A DNA stretch of 33,171 nucleotides from Chloroflexi bacterium RBG_16_57_11 (GCA_001795165.1 MGNS01000072.1:4324-37494), one strand, 5' to 3'. Positions 17,803 to 26,579 are shown, counted from the first letter of the stretch. Notes: generated from the letters alone by a model not told the origin. Translations and numbers: made by a program.

Positions 17803-19479
17803 ATGGAAGAGATTATCTGGTTCAAGCACTATGACCAGGGGGTGCCACAGCACCTGGATTACCCCGCCGTACCATTGTTCCACTTTTTGGAGGAATCGGC
17901 CCGCAAATACCCCAACACCGCCTGCACGGTGTTCAAAGGGGCGCGCATCTCCTACCGGCGGATGAACCGCATCACCGACCGGCTGGCAGCCGGGTTGGCG
18001 GTGCTGGGCGTGCGTAAGGGTGATCGGGTGGGCATCTTTATGCCCAACACTCCCCAATTCGTGATGGCCTATTTCGGCATCCTGAAGGCGGGTGGCGTGG
18101 TGGTGGCAACCAACCCGCTGTATAGCCCCCGCGAGATCGAGCACCAGCTTAACGACGCGGGTATCCAGGTGATGCTGTCTACGAGCAATTTTTACAAGAT
18201 CATCAAAGAGGTACAACCCAGCACCGGTCTGCGCACAATAGTAGTGACGAATATAAAAGAGGCGTTGCCGTTCCCGCTTAGCACGCTATTCGGGTTGACT
18301 CGGGAAGTCAAGGAGGGTCACCGCGTCCAGCTCCAGGCAGGCGATCTATGGATGAAGGATCTGATCCGGCGCCACACCTCGGACGAGCGGCCGAAGGTCG
18401 AGGTTGGGCCAGATGACATCGCCCTCTTCCAATACAGTGGCGGCACTACGGGTATCTCGAAGGCCGCAGTGACGCTGCACCGCAATCTGGTCGCGAATAC
18501 CTTGCAGGTGCGGGCCTGGTTTGTCAACGCCGACGACGGCAACGAGACGATGCTGATGGCAATCCCGCTGTTCCACGTGTATGGCATGGTCGCCGGGATG
18601 TGTCTGGGGATGCAACTGGGGGCGTCCCTGGTAATGGTGCCCAATCCGCGTGATTTAAAAGACGTCCTTTCGAATATCGAGATCTACCGCACCACGCTGT
18701 TCCCCGGCGTGCCGACCATGTACAACGCCATCAATAACCACCCGGACGTCCAGGCGGGGAAATACGACCTCAGCTCGATTAAAGCCTGCATCTCCGGCTC
18801 AGCCCCGCTGTTGCAGGAGACCAAAGAGAAGTTTGAGAGGCTGACCGGTGGCAAGTTGATCGAAGGCTACGGCCTGTCCGAAGCACCCCCCACACATTGC
18901 AACCCACTGCTGGGGACTAACAAAGCCGGCTCGATCGGCCTGCCGCTGCCAGATGTGGAGGTCAAGATCGTCAGCCTGGACGATGAGGTGACCGAGCTGG
19001 CGCAGGGCGAGATCGGCGAGCTGGTGATCCGCGGACCGCAGGTGATGATGGGTTACCACAACATGCCCACCGAGACGGCCAACACCCTGCGGGACGGTTG
19101 GCTGCACACCGGCGACATTGCTCACATGAATCAGGACGGCTATTTCTTCATCGTCGACCGCAAGAAAGAGCTGATCAAGCCGGGCGGATACCAGGTGTGG
19201 CCGCGCGAGGTCGAAGAGGTGATCGCCCTCAACCCAAAGGTGCTGGAGGTAGGCGTGGCGGGCATCCCCGATGCTTATCGCGGCGAAACGGTCAAGGCCT
19301 GGGTGGTGCTCAAGCCGGGCGAGGTAGCCAGCGAGGACGAGATCAAGGCCTGGTGCAAGGATCGCCTGGCGAAATTCAAAATCCCCACCCACGTGGAATT
19401 CCGCGAGGTGCTGCCACACACCATGGTGGGCAAGCTGCTGCGTCGCGAGCTGGTGCGCCAGGAAGTAGAAAAAAGTTAA
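17803..19479 (+). CDS. Long-chain fatty acid--CoA ligase / AMP-dependent synthetase
   Basis: FQYSGGTTGISKAAVTLHRNL, EGYGLSEAPPTHCNP, GWLHTGDIAHMNQDGYFFIVDRKKELIKPGGYQVWPREVEEVI. Confidence 0.93.
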   Translation: MEEIIWFKHYDQGVPQHLDYPAVPLFHFLEESARKYPNTACTVFKGARISYRRMNRITDRLAAGLAVLGVRKGDRVGIFMPNTPQFVMAYFGILKAGGVVVATNPLYSPREIEHQLNDAGIQVMLSTSNFYKIIKEVQPSTGLRTIVVTNIKEALPFPLSTLFGLTREVKEGHRVQLQAGDLWMKDLIRRHTSDERPKVEVGPDDIALFQYSGGTTGISKAAVTLHRNLVANTLQVRAWFVNADDGNETMLMAIPLFHVYGMVAGMCLGMQLGASLVMVPNPRDLKDVLSNIEIYRTTLFPGVPTMYNAINNHPDVQAGKYDLSSIKACISGSAPLLQETKEKFERLTGGKLIEGYGLSEAPPTHCNPLLGTNKAGSIGLPLPDVEVKIVSLDDEVTELAQGEIGELVIRGPQVMMGYHNMPTETANTLRDGWLHTGDIAHMNQDGYFFIVDRKKELIKPGGYQVWPREVEEVIALNPKVLEVGVAGIPDAYRGETVKAWVVLKPGEVASEDEIKAWCKDRLAKFKIPTHVEFREVLPHTMVGKLLRRELVRQEVEKS

Positions 19480-21086
19480 GCGGCGAGCTGGATCACCCCC
19501 CAGCGCCCATCATACATCCAGGTAGGGTCAAGCGTGTACATTCGTTCACGCAAGCCAGGCGGCAGGCCGACCACGATCTCGGACTTCAGCACGCGCAGCG
19601 CCAGCAGGGGCGCCGGGCGGTAAGCCAGGATGGCGTCGAACGGCGTGGTGAACGGCCAGTGGCGGTCACCCAGCCAGCGGCGGTAGTTGGCGTCGCCCTT
19701 GCTGATCAACAGGTCTGCCTGCGCCAGCTCCTGGCGCAGCGCTTCGGGCATCTCCCAGCCCGCCAGTGGCGAGAGCCAGAAATCGTCCGCCTGAACGAGC
19801 AGGCGGCCTGCCCGCAGGCGCTCTTGCAAGGCCCCCGCCAGCCGCCGAACAGCGGGATAGGCCGAGCCCGCCAGGGCCTCCAACGTCGCTCCAACATCCG
19901 GGATGGTGACATCCGAAACATAGGTGGGGTACGGCTTGGCGTGGAAACGCACCTCTTGGCTCAGCCCGCTCGCCAGAAGGGCCTCGGCCAGCAACAGATC
20001 GTAAGCCAGCTCGATGCCGCTGTTATCCAGGATGAAAATCACTGTACCAGGGCCGCGCTGTTTCACCAGGCCATCCAGGTAAACGCTGGAGCGCCTCGAG
20101 TCATCCACCAGCAAATGAGCCGCTAACTGTTCCTCGCTGGGGCGCTCCGGCTTCTCCCCGCCCTCCGGCCAGACGCTCAAGTCGGCCTGGTTGCCCCAGA
20201 TGGCAGTGCGCAGCAGGTGCGCCAGGGTTTCGACCGGCGCCTGGTGTGTGTTTTCCAGCCATGTACAGGCCGGCTCCAGCGCTTCAGCCGCTCCGGCCAG
20301 GCCGCCTCTCTTCTGTGCCTGGAATGGATCGATCCCCCGTCCTGGTCCATCCTGGAAATAGCCGGTGGCTTCCAGGATGCGGCGGAAGAAGTAGGTTTCA
20401 AGGGCGAACCAGGGTCCTTCCAGCCAGGTCTGGCCCAGGTAGGGCGGCAGGTAGGTCCGCCACAGGGCAGCGTCCGGCGCATCGCCATCCTGTAGGGGGC
20501 GCACGCGACCGTTGGGCATCTCGTCCGCCAGGGCCTGCAGCCGCCTGGCTGCTTCGGGGGGCCAATCGCTATCCTGCAGCACCTGCCGGGCAATCCCCGG
20601 CAGGCGGCGGGAGAGGGTATCTTCGGCAAACGAGCCCGGCTCGTTGCCACGCAATGCGTCGGGAAATGGGGAGGCGACCCCAGGGAAAGATGGTTGTGAC
20701 ATCAGCAGGATTTCTCCTCGGTCAGCGTCCACGCGCAGGCTTTGCCCGCTGCGCAGGCGAGAAATGTCGATTTGATCCACGCAAGGGATCTCGGCGATGA
20801 TACAGCCGGCGGCGGTGATCGTCTCACAGGTGGCGTTGATGATGGCGGCGGGCGCGACGTTGTTGCGCTTCAGGCGATACAGGGTGTACGAGCCAACCGT
20901 CGAGCCTTTGCCGCTGGGGAAAACCAGCACTTTGCCGGCGATGGACTGCCCTTCCAGCTCGTGCCCGCGCTCGATCACCACACCGCTCTCGGGATCGACC
21001 CCGCCGAAGAAGGAGATCCCCATCGCTGTGACCAGCGCCTCGCCCTGGGCTGTGCCGGGGTAAATTTTACGTCCGGTAAGTTTCAT
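19476..21086 (-). CDS. Fusion: aconitase-X small (swivel, DUF126) subunit plus DUF89/ARMT1-like phosphatase domain
   Basis: aa ~1-133: GTAQGEALVTAMGISFFGGVDPESGVVIERGHELEGQSIAGKVLVFPSGKGSTVGSYTLYRLKRNNVAPAAIINATCETITAAGCIIAEIPCVD (DUF126). aa ~140-536: GPWFALETYFFRRILEATGYF...VIFILDNSGIELAYDLLLAEALL...AKPYPTYVSDVTIPDVGATL...ADLLISKGDANYRRWLGDRHWPFTTPF (DUF89). One uninterrupted ORF. Confidence 0.85.
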   Translation of the reverse strand: MKLTGRKIYPGTAQGEALVTAMGISFFGGVDPESGVVIERGHELEGQSIAGKVLVFPSGKGSTVGSYTLYRLKRNNVAPAAIINATCETITAAGCIIAEIPCVDQIDISRLRSGQSLRVDADRGEILLMSQPSFPGVASPFPDALRGNEPGSFAEDTLSRRLPGIARQVLQDSDWPPEAARRLQALADEMPNGRVRPLQDGDAPDAALWRTYLPPYLGQTWLEGPWFALETYFFRRILEATGYFQDGPGRGIDPFQAQKRGGLAGAAEALEPACTWLENTHQAPVETLAHLLRTAIWGNQADLSVWPEGGEKPERPSEEQLAAHLLVDDSRRSSVYLDGLVKQRGPGTVIFILDNSGIELAYDLLLAEALLASGLSQEVRFHAKPYPTYVSDVTIPDVGATLEALAGSAYPAVRRLAGALQERLRAGRLLVQADDFWLSPLAGWEMPEALRQELAQADLLISKGDANYRRWLGDRHWPFTTPFDAILAYRPAPLLALRVLKSEIVVGLPPGLRERMYTLDPTWMYDGRWGVIQLAA

Positions 21087-21107
21087 ACTGTATTCTCGTA
21101 TATCAGG

Positions 21108-21176
21108 TAAACCACAGAGTCACTGAGTCACAGAGTTTTTTATAAATCTCCGTGCTCTCTGTGACTCTGTGGTTAC
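21108..21176. repeat. Imperfect inverted repeat in the gap between the two aconitase-X subunit genes
   Basis: TAAACCACAGAGTCACTGAGTCACAGAG...CTCTCTGTGACTCTGTGGTTACA; arms are built of CACAGAGT-like octamers. Confidence 0.7.
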
Positions 21177-21177
21177 A

Positions 21178-22380
21178 TTACCTTTTTATCGCTTGCTGCA
21201 CAACCTCGTCGAAGGGCAGGAAGCGCGTTTTGAACTTGTTCTTGGCATAGGCGTAGTAGCAGGCTTTCGCGCTATCGGTTGCCAGGGCGTTGAAGCGTCC
21301 TTTGATCGGGGCAACCACACAGCAGGTATCCACGGCGAACTTGGCGCCGCTGGCCTCAATTACCTGGGTGTAACCCAGGCGATCGGCCTGGTATTTGATG
21401 GGGCGGGAGGTGGTGATCCAGAACTCTTTTGCCACCTCCTGGCCACGCAGCAGCTCCGCCAGGCGGGCGATCTCGTCGATCGACAGGTGCGGGCAGCCCA
21501 GGCTGACGAAATCCACCTCAGCGTCGCTGGCATCGTTCAGGGCCGCAACTGCGGCGTCGATCTCGGCCTGGGTGAGGACCAGGCGCTCATCCGGCGAGGT
21601 GTACAGCTCCGCTTCCGGCGTGATACCGGGCATGTGGAACAGCGCCGCCCCGCCGAAGGTGGCCAGGCTGGCGCAGAGTGACTTGAGCTCTTCCAGCGAT
21701 GCACGCTGGACGCCACGGATGTACGGCACGGGTCTTAGATTTTGCGCCTCTAATTGCTCGCCGATGGCCCGGCCCAAAGCGCCGAAGGCGAACGTGCCCT
21801 GCACACCGGCGCGCACATCGATGGTGACTGCGGGCATCCGGTTTTGGTCCAGGTGGTAGCCGTAGGCGGGCGTTCGCCCGGTCAGCGCGGCCGCCAGGGC
21901 GCTTGGGCCGCCCTCGCGGTTGGTTCGTGCCCCCAGCACGGAGTTGGCGTAGCACACCGCGCTGCTCTCGGCCCAGGCGATGTGCTCACCAAAGCCGGGC
22001 GTATTACCGGACAGGTACGGCGTGCACGTACAGGTGACCTGCACCCCCATGTGAGCGAAGGCCTCCAGGACGCGCTGCTGGTTGGCGGCGAAATCCGCCG
22101 GGATGCCCAGCGCCTGCCAATTCTCCACATCCATCCCGGCCGGGTTAAGTGTCGCCAGCACGCGCGCCTGCCCGCCGCCGTCGGCCATCTCTTGCAAGAA
22201 CTCCAGCCCGGCCTCGCCCAGGTTGTCGTAGCTGACCCCGGCGATCTGCACCGAAGTCACAGGCAGCATGCACTCCGCCTCGAAGATTTCACCCAGGGCA
22301 ACCAGGATCTCCATCGCCTTGCGGGCAGCGCGGCCGTGGTCGCCGGCCAACATGGCTTGTTCTTCAGAGGTCAGTCTCAT
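21178..22380 (-). CDS. Aconitase X catalytic (large) subunit, DUF521; candidate mevalonate-5-phosphate dehydratase large subunit
   Basis: MRLTSEEQAMLAGDHGRAARKAMEILVALGE...CTCTPYLSGNTPGFGEHIAWAESSAVCYANSVLGARTNREGGPSALAAALTGRTPAYGYH...VDTCCVVAPIKGRFNALATDSAKACYYA. Confidence 0.88.
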   Translation of the reverse strand: MRLTSEEQAMLAGDHGRAARKAMEILVALGEIFEAECMLPVTSVQIAGVSYDNLGEAGLEFLQEMADGGGQARVLATLNPAGMDVENWQALGIPADFAANQQRVLEAFAHMGVQVTCTCTPYLSGNTPGFGEHIAWAESSAVCYANSVLGARTNREGGPSALAAALTGRTPAYGYHLDQNRMPAVTIDVRAGVQGTFAFGALGRAIGEQLEAQNLRPVPYIRGVQRASLEELKSLCASLATFGGAALFHMPGITPEAELYTSPDERLVLTQAEIDAAVAALNDASDAEVDFVSLGCPHLSIDEIARLAELLRGQEVAKEFWITTSRPIKYQADRLGYTQVIEASGAKFAVDTCCVVAPIKGRFNALATDSAKACYYAYAKNKFKTRFLPFDEVVQQAIKR

Positions 22381-22386
22381 GTGGCA

Positions 22387-23688
22387 TCATCCAATATAAC
22401 GGCTCAACTCCACCTTCGGAAACTCAGCCTTCTCGTACACCTTGCCCCTGGCCTCCAGCGGCTTGGTCAAATCAAAGCCCACTTTGGTCGTTAGATAGGT
22501 GCCCGGCTCGGCGCTGGGGTCCAGGCTGGAGCCCTGTTCTTTTTCCAGCACCACCATATCTCGATCGACCTGGAAACGCGTCGCCATGGCCCATTCCACC
22601 GCCAGAGGGTCGTAGATGTCGATATCCCGGTCCACCACAAAGACGTGCTTGCACGAGCGGTGACCGGCGAAGGCCGCCTGGATGGTCTTCAGCCCGTCGT
22701 CTTCGGCCTGCTTGTCGATCTGCACGACGGCGTGCAGCCAGGAGCAGCCACCTGGGCCAACGTTGACGTCCAGGCAGCGCACCACTTCATTAACTTTCTT
22801 GAAGATAGTTGGCTCACGCGGCATGCCCATCAGCAGCTTGTGCCCCAGCGCGCCGGGCAGCAGGGCGTGCCAGATGGCGTCATGGCGGTGGGTGATCGCC
22901 TTGACGACAAAGACCGGCTCCTGGCGCACCACGTCGTAGGTCTCGGTCAGATCAACAAACGGTCCTTCGGGGTGTCTGCGCTCCAGGTAAACCGTACCTT
23001 CCAGCACGAACTCAGCCTCGGCGGGGATGAGTAGCTCGACGGTTTTTGCACGGACCAGCGGCAGCGGCTCCAGCGCGTTAGCAATCTCCAATTCGTCCAC
23101 GCCGATCTCGACCGAGGTGGCAGCGGCAACCAGCACGTTCGGTCCAACACCGACGCACACCGCCACATCCACCGCCTTCAGCTCCTGCAGGAACGTGTCA
23201 AAATGGCGTGAGCGCACCACGCGCACCGCCATCTCGTTTCTGGAGAACTGCATGCAGCGATGGAAGTCGGCATTCTGCCCGTAGACTGGATGCCGGGCGA
23301 TCACCACCCCCGAGCTGATATAGTACCCGCCATCCCGCTCACAGTGGCGCAGGATGGGGAGCAGGTCCAGGTCGAGTTCCTGGATGATCACCTCCTGGCA
23401 GGGCGCCTCATTGATCACCGGACAAGGTGAGCGCTGATCGATCGCCCGGCTGAGCAAGGGGATGATCCCCGAAACCGGTACGTCGAAATAGCGGGCGAAA
23501 TCGGCCTTGCTGCACACCAGGTTGCCGGCGAGGCGGAACCCAGATTCCTGCACGTTTTCGAACAGCACCGGCCGCGGCTCGAGCTGCTTGAGCACCCCTG
23601 CGATCTCGTAGGTCTTGGAGATCGGAGCGCTAATCCGCACCAGGGAGTGATCCTCTTCCAACTGCTTGAGATGGCTGCGAAAGGACAT
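22387..23688 (-). CDS. UbiD-family (prenyl-FMN dependent) decarboxylase
   Basis: MSFRSHLKQLEEDHSLVRISAPISKTYEIAGVLKQL...PVLFENV...YISSGVVIARHP...RHPEGPFVDLTETYDVVRQEPVFVVKAITHRHDAIWHALLPG. ORF upstream extension to 23802 is probably untranslated. Confidence 0.9.
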   Translation of the reverse strand: MSFRSHLKQLEEDHSLVRISAPISKTYEIAGVLKQLEPRPVLFENVQESGFRLAGNLVCSKADFARYFDVPVSGIIPLLSRAIDQRSPCPVINEAPCQEVIIQELDLDLLPILRHCERDGGYYISSGVVIARHPVYGQNADFHRCMQFSRNEMAVRVVRSRHFDTFLQELKAVDVAVCVGVGPNVLVAAATSVEIGVDELEIANALEPLPLVRAKTVELLIPAEAEFVLEGTVYLERRHPEGPFVDLTETYDVVRQEPVFVVKAITHRHDAIWHALLPGALGHKLLMGMPREPTIFKKVNEVVRCLDVNVGPGGCSWLHAVVQIDKQAEDDGLKTIQAAFAGHRSCKHVFVVDRDIDIYDPLAVEWAMATRFQVDRDMVVLEKEQGSSLDPSAEPGTYLTTKVGFDLTKPLEARGKVYEKAEFPKVELSRYIG

Positions 23689-23763
23689 ATTCTGCCTCTG
23701 CGCCTCCGGCCTGAAGATTCGCCGGATAGTGGCAAAATCCAAGTATAACCCATGACGGGGGTA

Positions 23764-23821
23764 TAAAAAAAGACCCTGAAGGACTGGGGCGATGCTTCGC
23801 ATCGCACATCCTTCAAGGTCT
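23764..23821 (-). terminator. Rho-independent terminator downstream of hsp20
   Basis: AGACCTTGAAGGATGTGCGATGCGAAGCATCGCCCCAGTCCTTCAGGGTCTTTTTTT on the minus strand. Confidence 0.85.
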
Positions 23822-23841
23822 GAAATTTAAGGAGAATATTC

Positions 23842-24252
23842 TCAGCCCGCTTTGACGCTGATCTTGCGCGCCTGGGCGGCGGCAGCCTTGGGCAGGTACA
23901 AGCGCAACACGCCGTCCTTGATCGTAGCCTGGATCTTGTCGCGGTCGATCTCATCCGAAAGCTTGAAGCTGCGCTGGTAATCGCCCACTTCATATTCGGC
24001 GAAAACCGGGGCAAAACCCTCCATCTCGACCGGCTCAGTAAAAGCATTGATGGTCAGGATATTCTTCTCCAGCGTGATCTCAACTGAGTCCTCGTCCACG
24101 CCGGGCACATCTGCCACGATGACCATCTGGTCATCCACTTCGTAAATATCGGCGCGCGGGACAAAGCAGGCACACTCACGGGTGCGCTCAGTGCCTTCCG
24201 CAGGAGCGACCTCTTCTTTTTCAATTTCCATGGTCGTTACGTTTTCAGCCAT
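23842..24252 (-). CDS. Hsp20/alpha-crystallin family small heat shock protein
   Basis: VPRADIYEVDDQMVIVADVPGVDEDSVEITLEKNILTINA...YQRSFKLSDEIDRDKIQATIKDGVLRLYLPKA. Confidence 0.92.
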   Translation of the reverse strand: MAENVTTMEIEKEEVAPAEGTERTRECACFVPRADIYEVDDQMVIVADVPGVDEDSVEITLEKNILTINAFTEPVEMEGFAPVFAEYEVGDYQRSFKLSDEIDRDKIQATIKDGVLRLYLPKAAAAQARKISVKAG

Positions 24253-24298
24253 CTCAAACCTCCATTATTCCATCCTCGATAAGGTGCACCAAGGTATT

Positions 24299-24739
24299 TT
24301 AGGCGCTCTTGACCGCGATCTTGCGCGGCTTGCTTTCCTCGGCGCGCGGCAAGCGGACGTTCAGCACGCCGTGCTTGAAAGTAGCCTCAATCTTTGGGAC
24401 GCTCACCGGGAAGGGTAGTTGCAGCGTGCGGGAGAACTTGCCATAACCACGCTCCTGGCGGTGATAGCGGGCGCCTTCCTTCAGCTCGTCCGGCTTACGG
24501 ACCCCGCTCAAGGTCAGCGTCTCACCAATCACATTGACCTCGATGTCATCCGGGCTGACCCCGGGCACCTCAGCGGTGACCAGCAGCCCCTCATCATTGC
24601 TCCATACATTCAACGCCGGGTAGGACGGGGCGTTGCGTACGCGCATCGGGCCGTAGTCCTCGAATAGACGGTTCATCTCGCGCTGCAGGCGATCCATTTC
24701 ACGCCACATACTAGGGACACGATAGCGACGGTACATCAT
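24299..24739 (-). CDS. Hsp20/alpha-crystallin family small heat shock protein (second copy)
   Basis: YPALNVWSNDEGLLVTAEVPGVSPDDIEVNVIGETLTLSGVRK...FSRTLQLPFPVSVPKIEATFKHGVLNVRLPRAEESKPRKIAVKSA; SD GGAGG before the ATG at 24739. Confidence 0.93.
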   Translation of the reverse strand: MMYRRYRVPSMWREMDRLQREMNRLFEDYGPMRVRNAPSYPALNVWSNDEGLLVTAEVPGVSPDDIEVNVIGETLTLSGVRKPDELKEGARYHRQERGYGKFSRTLQLPFPVSVPKIEATFKHGVLNVRLPRAEESKPRKIAVKSA

Positions 24740-24765
24740 TGGGATACCTCCTGAAATTATAATTA

Positions 24766-24778
24766 ACAAGTTTCTTGT
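24766..24778. promoter_or_regulatory. Small inverted repeat ACAAG-TTT-CTTGT immediately upstream of a minus-strand TATAAT box (24756-24761) for hsp20
   Basis: TATAAT at 24761-24756 (minus), palindrome just upstream, hsp20 ATG at 24739. Confidence 0.35.
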
Positions 24779-24898
24779 AAATCTCAATTCTGAGCCTATC
24801 TTACGCCGTGCGCGTTAGAAAGGCGCAAGCGGAGTATATGAGGAATGTAATAATCGGGGATGCAGTGTTATACTTGATCCAAGCCTAGGAAGAAACAT

Positions 24899-25153
24899 AT
24901 GGAACACTCACTAAATGCTGTTGAGCTAACTGGAACCATTGACGAAAATAGCCAGCTTCGCCTGGATGACCGCTTGCCCATCCCAGGCCCCCGGCGAGTA
25001 CGCGTGATTGTGCTCTATTCCGAGGATCAAGATTGGGAAGAAGGAGAATGGCTCTACGTAGCTACCCGCAGTCCGGCGTTCGACTTTCTGCGGGAACCCA
25101 GAGAGGATATCTACACCCGCGAAGACGGCAAGCCCTTTGATGACGAAGTATAA
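24899..25153 (+). CDS. Antitoxin-like small protein
   Basis: MEHSLNAVELTGTIDENSQLRLDDRLPIPGPRRVRVIVLYSEDQDWEEGEWLYVATRSPAFDFLREPREDIYTREDGKPFDDEV; its 3' end overlaps a toxin-like start (ATGA-type overlap). Confidence 0.6.
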   Translation: MEHSLNAVELTGTIDENSQLRLDDRLPIPGPRRVRVIVLYSEDQDWEEGEWLYVATRSPAFDFLREPREDIYTREDGKPFDDEV

Positions 25154-25298
25154 AGTTGTCCTTGTCCTTTTCCCCTTATAACAGTTGCACCGCCTGCTGA
25201 CCCTATCAACAGCCATTATCCAACGAGAACTAGGGCAATTAAGTCCATTGATGCAAAACGAAGTTCAAAAACGATTAAGGCAGTTATTCAGCATTTAA
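25140..25298 (+). pseudogene. Relic of a MazF/PemK-like toxin (N- and C-terminal ends retained, middle deleted)
   Basis: Manual frame: MTKYKVVLVLFPL-stop-QLHRLLTLSTAIIQRELGQLSPLMQNEVQKRLRQLFSI-stop; N-term resembles the start and C-term the end of PemK/MazF-like toxins, with ~60-70 aa missing. Confidence 0.6.
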
Positions 25299-25544
25299 AT
25301 TAAGCAGCACTCAAAATTTCCTAGCGAAGAAACAATGGGTTTTGGCGCGAAAGGTGCTTCCAACACGTTTCGCTTGCCAGCCCCCGAACAAATTCGGCGG
25401 CGTCTGTTGGCGACGGATGCCACTCGGACACTGTTATCGCATCGGCTGGTTTTCGCAGCTACCGGCATTCTTAGATTCTATTAATAATCCTCCGATACGA
25501 TTCTTACTTTCGAGTATTATAAATATCAGGATCGGAGTCCGCTT

Positions 25545-26519
25545 ATGGAATACAAAGACTACTACAAAACCCTCGGCGTTGGAAAAAACGCCCAGCCGGA
25601 GGAGATCAAGAAGGTCTACCGCAAGCTGGCGCGCCAGTATCACCCCGATCTCAACCCGGGGAATAAAGCCGCGGAAGAGAAGTTCAAGGAGATCAACGAG
25701 GCCTACGAGGTGATATCCGATCCAGCCAAGCGGCAGAAATACGACCAATTTGGCTCGCAGTGGCAGCAGTACACCCGCAGCGGCGGGAGGCCGCAAGACT
25801 TCGACTGGACGCAGTGGACCAACCGCCCCGGCGGCGGTCAAACCTACACCCGCACCGTGACCCAGGAAGACCTGGAGCAGATGTTCGGCGGCAGCTTCAG
25901 CGGGGGTGGCGGTTTTGGCGGCTTCTCCGATTTCTTCGAGACGCTGTTCGGCGGCCTGGGCCGCCAGCCAGGCAGCGCCTACCAGCCACGTGGCGCCCGC
26001 GCCAGCCGCGGTCAGGACAGCGAGCACACCATCCAGGTCAGCCTCGAAGACGCCCTGCGCGGCACCACCTGCAGCCTGGAATGGGAGGGCGGTAAGCGCA
26101 TCGAAGCCAAGATCCCGCCGGGCGTCAAGACCGGCTCGCGCATCCGCCTGAGCGGTCAAGGCGCTGCAGGCGCGGCCGGCGGCCCGACGGGCGACCTGTA
26201 CCTGAAGGTCGAGGTCCTGCCGCACCCGTCGTTCACCCGCGAAGGCGACGACCTGAAGACCACTGTGCCGGTCGATCTGTACACCGCCGTGCTGGGCGGC
26301 ACGATCCAGGTGCCGACGCTGGAAAAATCGGTCGAGCTGACCATCCCGCCGGAGACCGCCAACGGAAAGGTTTTCCGCCTGCGCGGTTTGGGCATGCCCA
26401 AGCTGAAGAACCCCCAGGAGCGGGGCAGCCTGTTCGTCACCGTCCAGGTGCAGTTGCCGCGGGACCTGACCCAGCAGGAGCGCGAGCTATTCCAGAAGCT
26501 GCGCGACCTGCGCAAGTAA
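25545..26519 (+). CDS. DnaJ/CbpA-like co-chaperone (J domain, G/F-rich region, C-terminal domains, no zinc finger)
   Basis: [66 protein letters not shown]; no CXXCXGXG repeats. Confidence 0.92.
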   Translation: MEYKDYYKTLGVGKNAQPEEIKKVYRKLARQYHPDLNPGNKAAEEKFKEINEAYEVISDPAKRQKYDQFGSQWQQYTRSGGRPQDFDWTQWTNRPGGGQTYTRTVTQEDLEQMFGGSFSGGGGFGGFSDFFETLFGGLGRQPGSAYQPRGARASRGQDSEHTIQVSLEDALRGTTCSLEWEGGKRIEAKIPPGVKTGSRIRLSGQGAAGAAGGPTGDLYLKVEVLPHPSFTREGDDLKTTVPVDLYTAVLGGTIQVPTLEKSVELTIPPETANGKVFRLRGLGMPKLKNPQERGSLFVTVQVQLPRDLTQQERELFQKLRDLRK

Positions 26520-26533
26520 AGGCCCGAGTGATC

Positions 26534-26566
26534 AGGTGCGTTGCACATCAAATGTGCAACGCACCT
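26534..26566. terminator. Perfect 15-bp stem hairpin between convergent genes (dnaJ-like and lipoprotein)
   Basis: AGGTGCGTTGCACAT-CAA-ATGTGCAACGCACCT followed by TTCT. Confidence 0.65.
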
Positions 26567-26579
26567 TTCTGATAAACCC

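Noticed and set aside
19098-20126. 342-aa + strand ORF
   Set aside because: Overlaps the end of the acyl-CoA ligase and runs antisense to the AcnX-S-DUF89 fusion; no recognisable domains, typical high-GC shadow ORF.
25299-25330. CIRCE-like element before the dnaJ-like gene (AGCACTC)
   Set aside because: Only one half-site resembles CIRCE; the second arm GAGTGCTAA is absent.
25434-26225. 263-aa minus-strand ORF
   Set aside because: Antisense to the DnaJ-like gene; repeat Ala/Gly/Leu composition mirrors the G/F-rich region.
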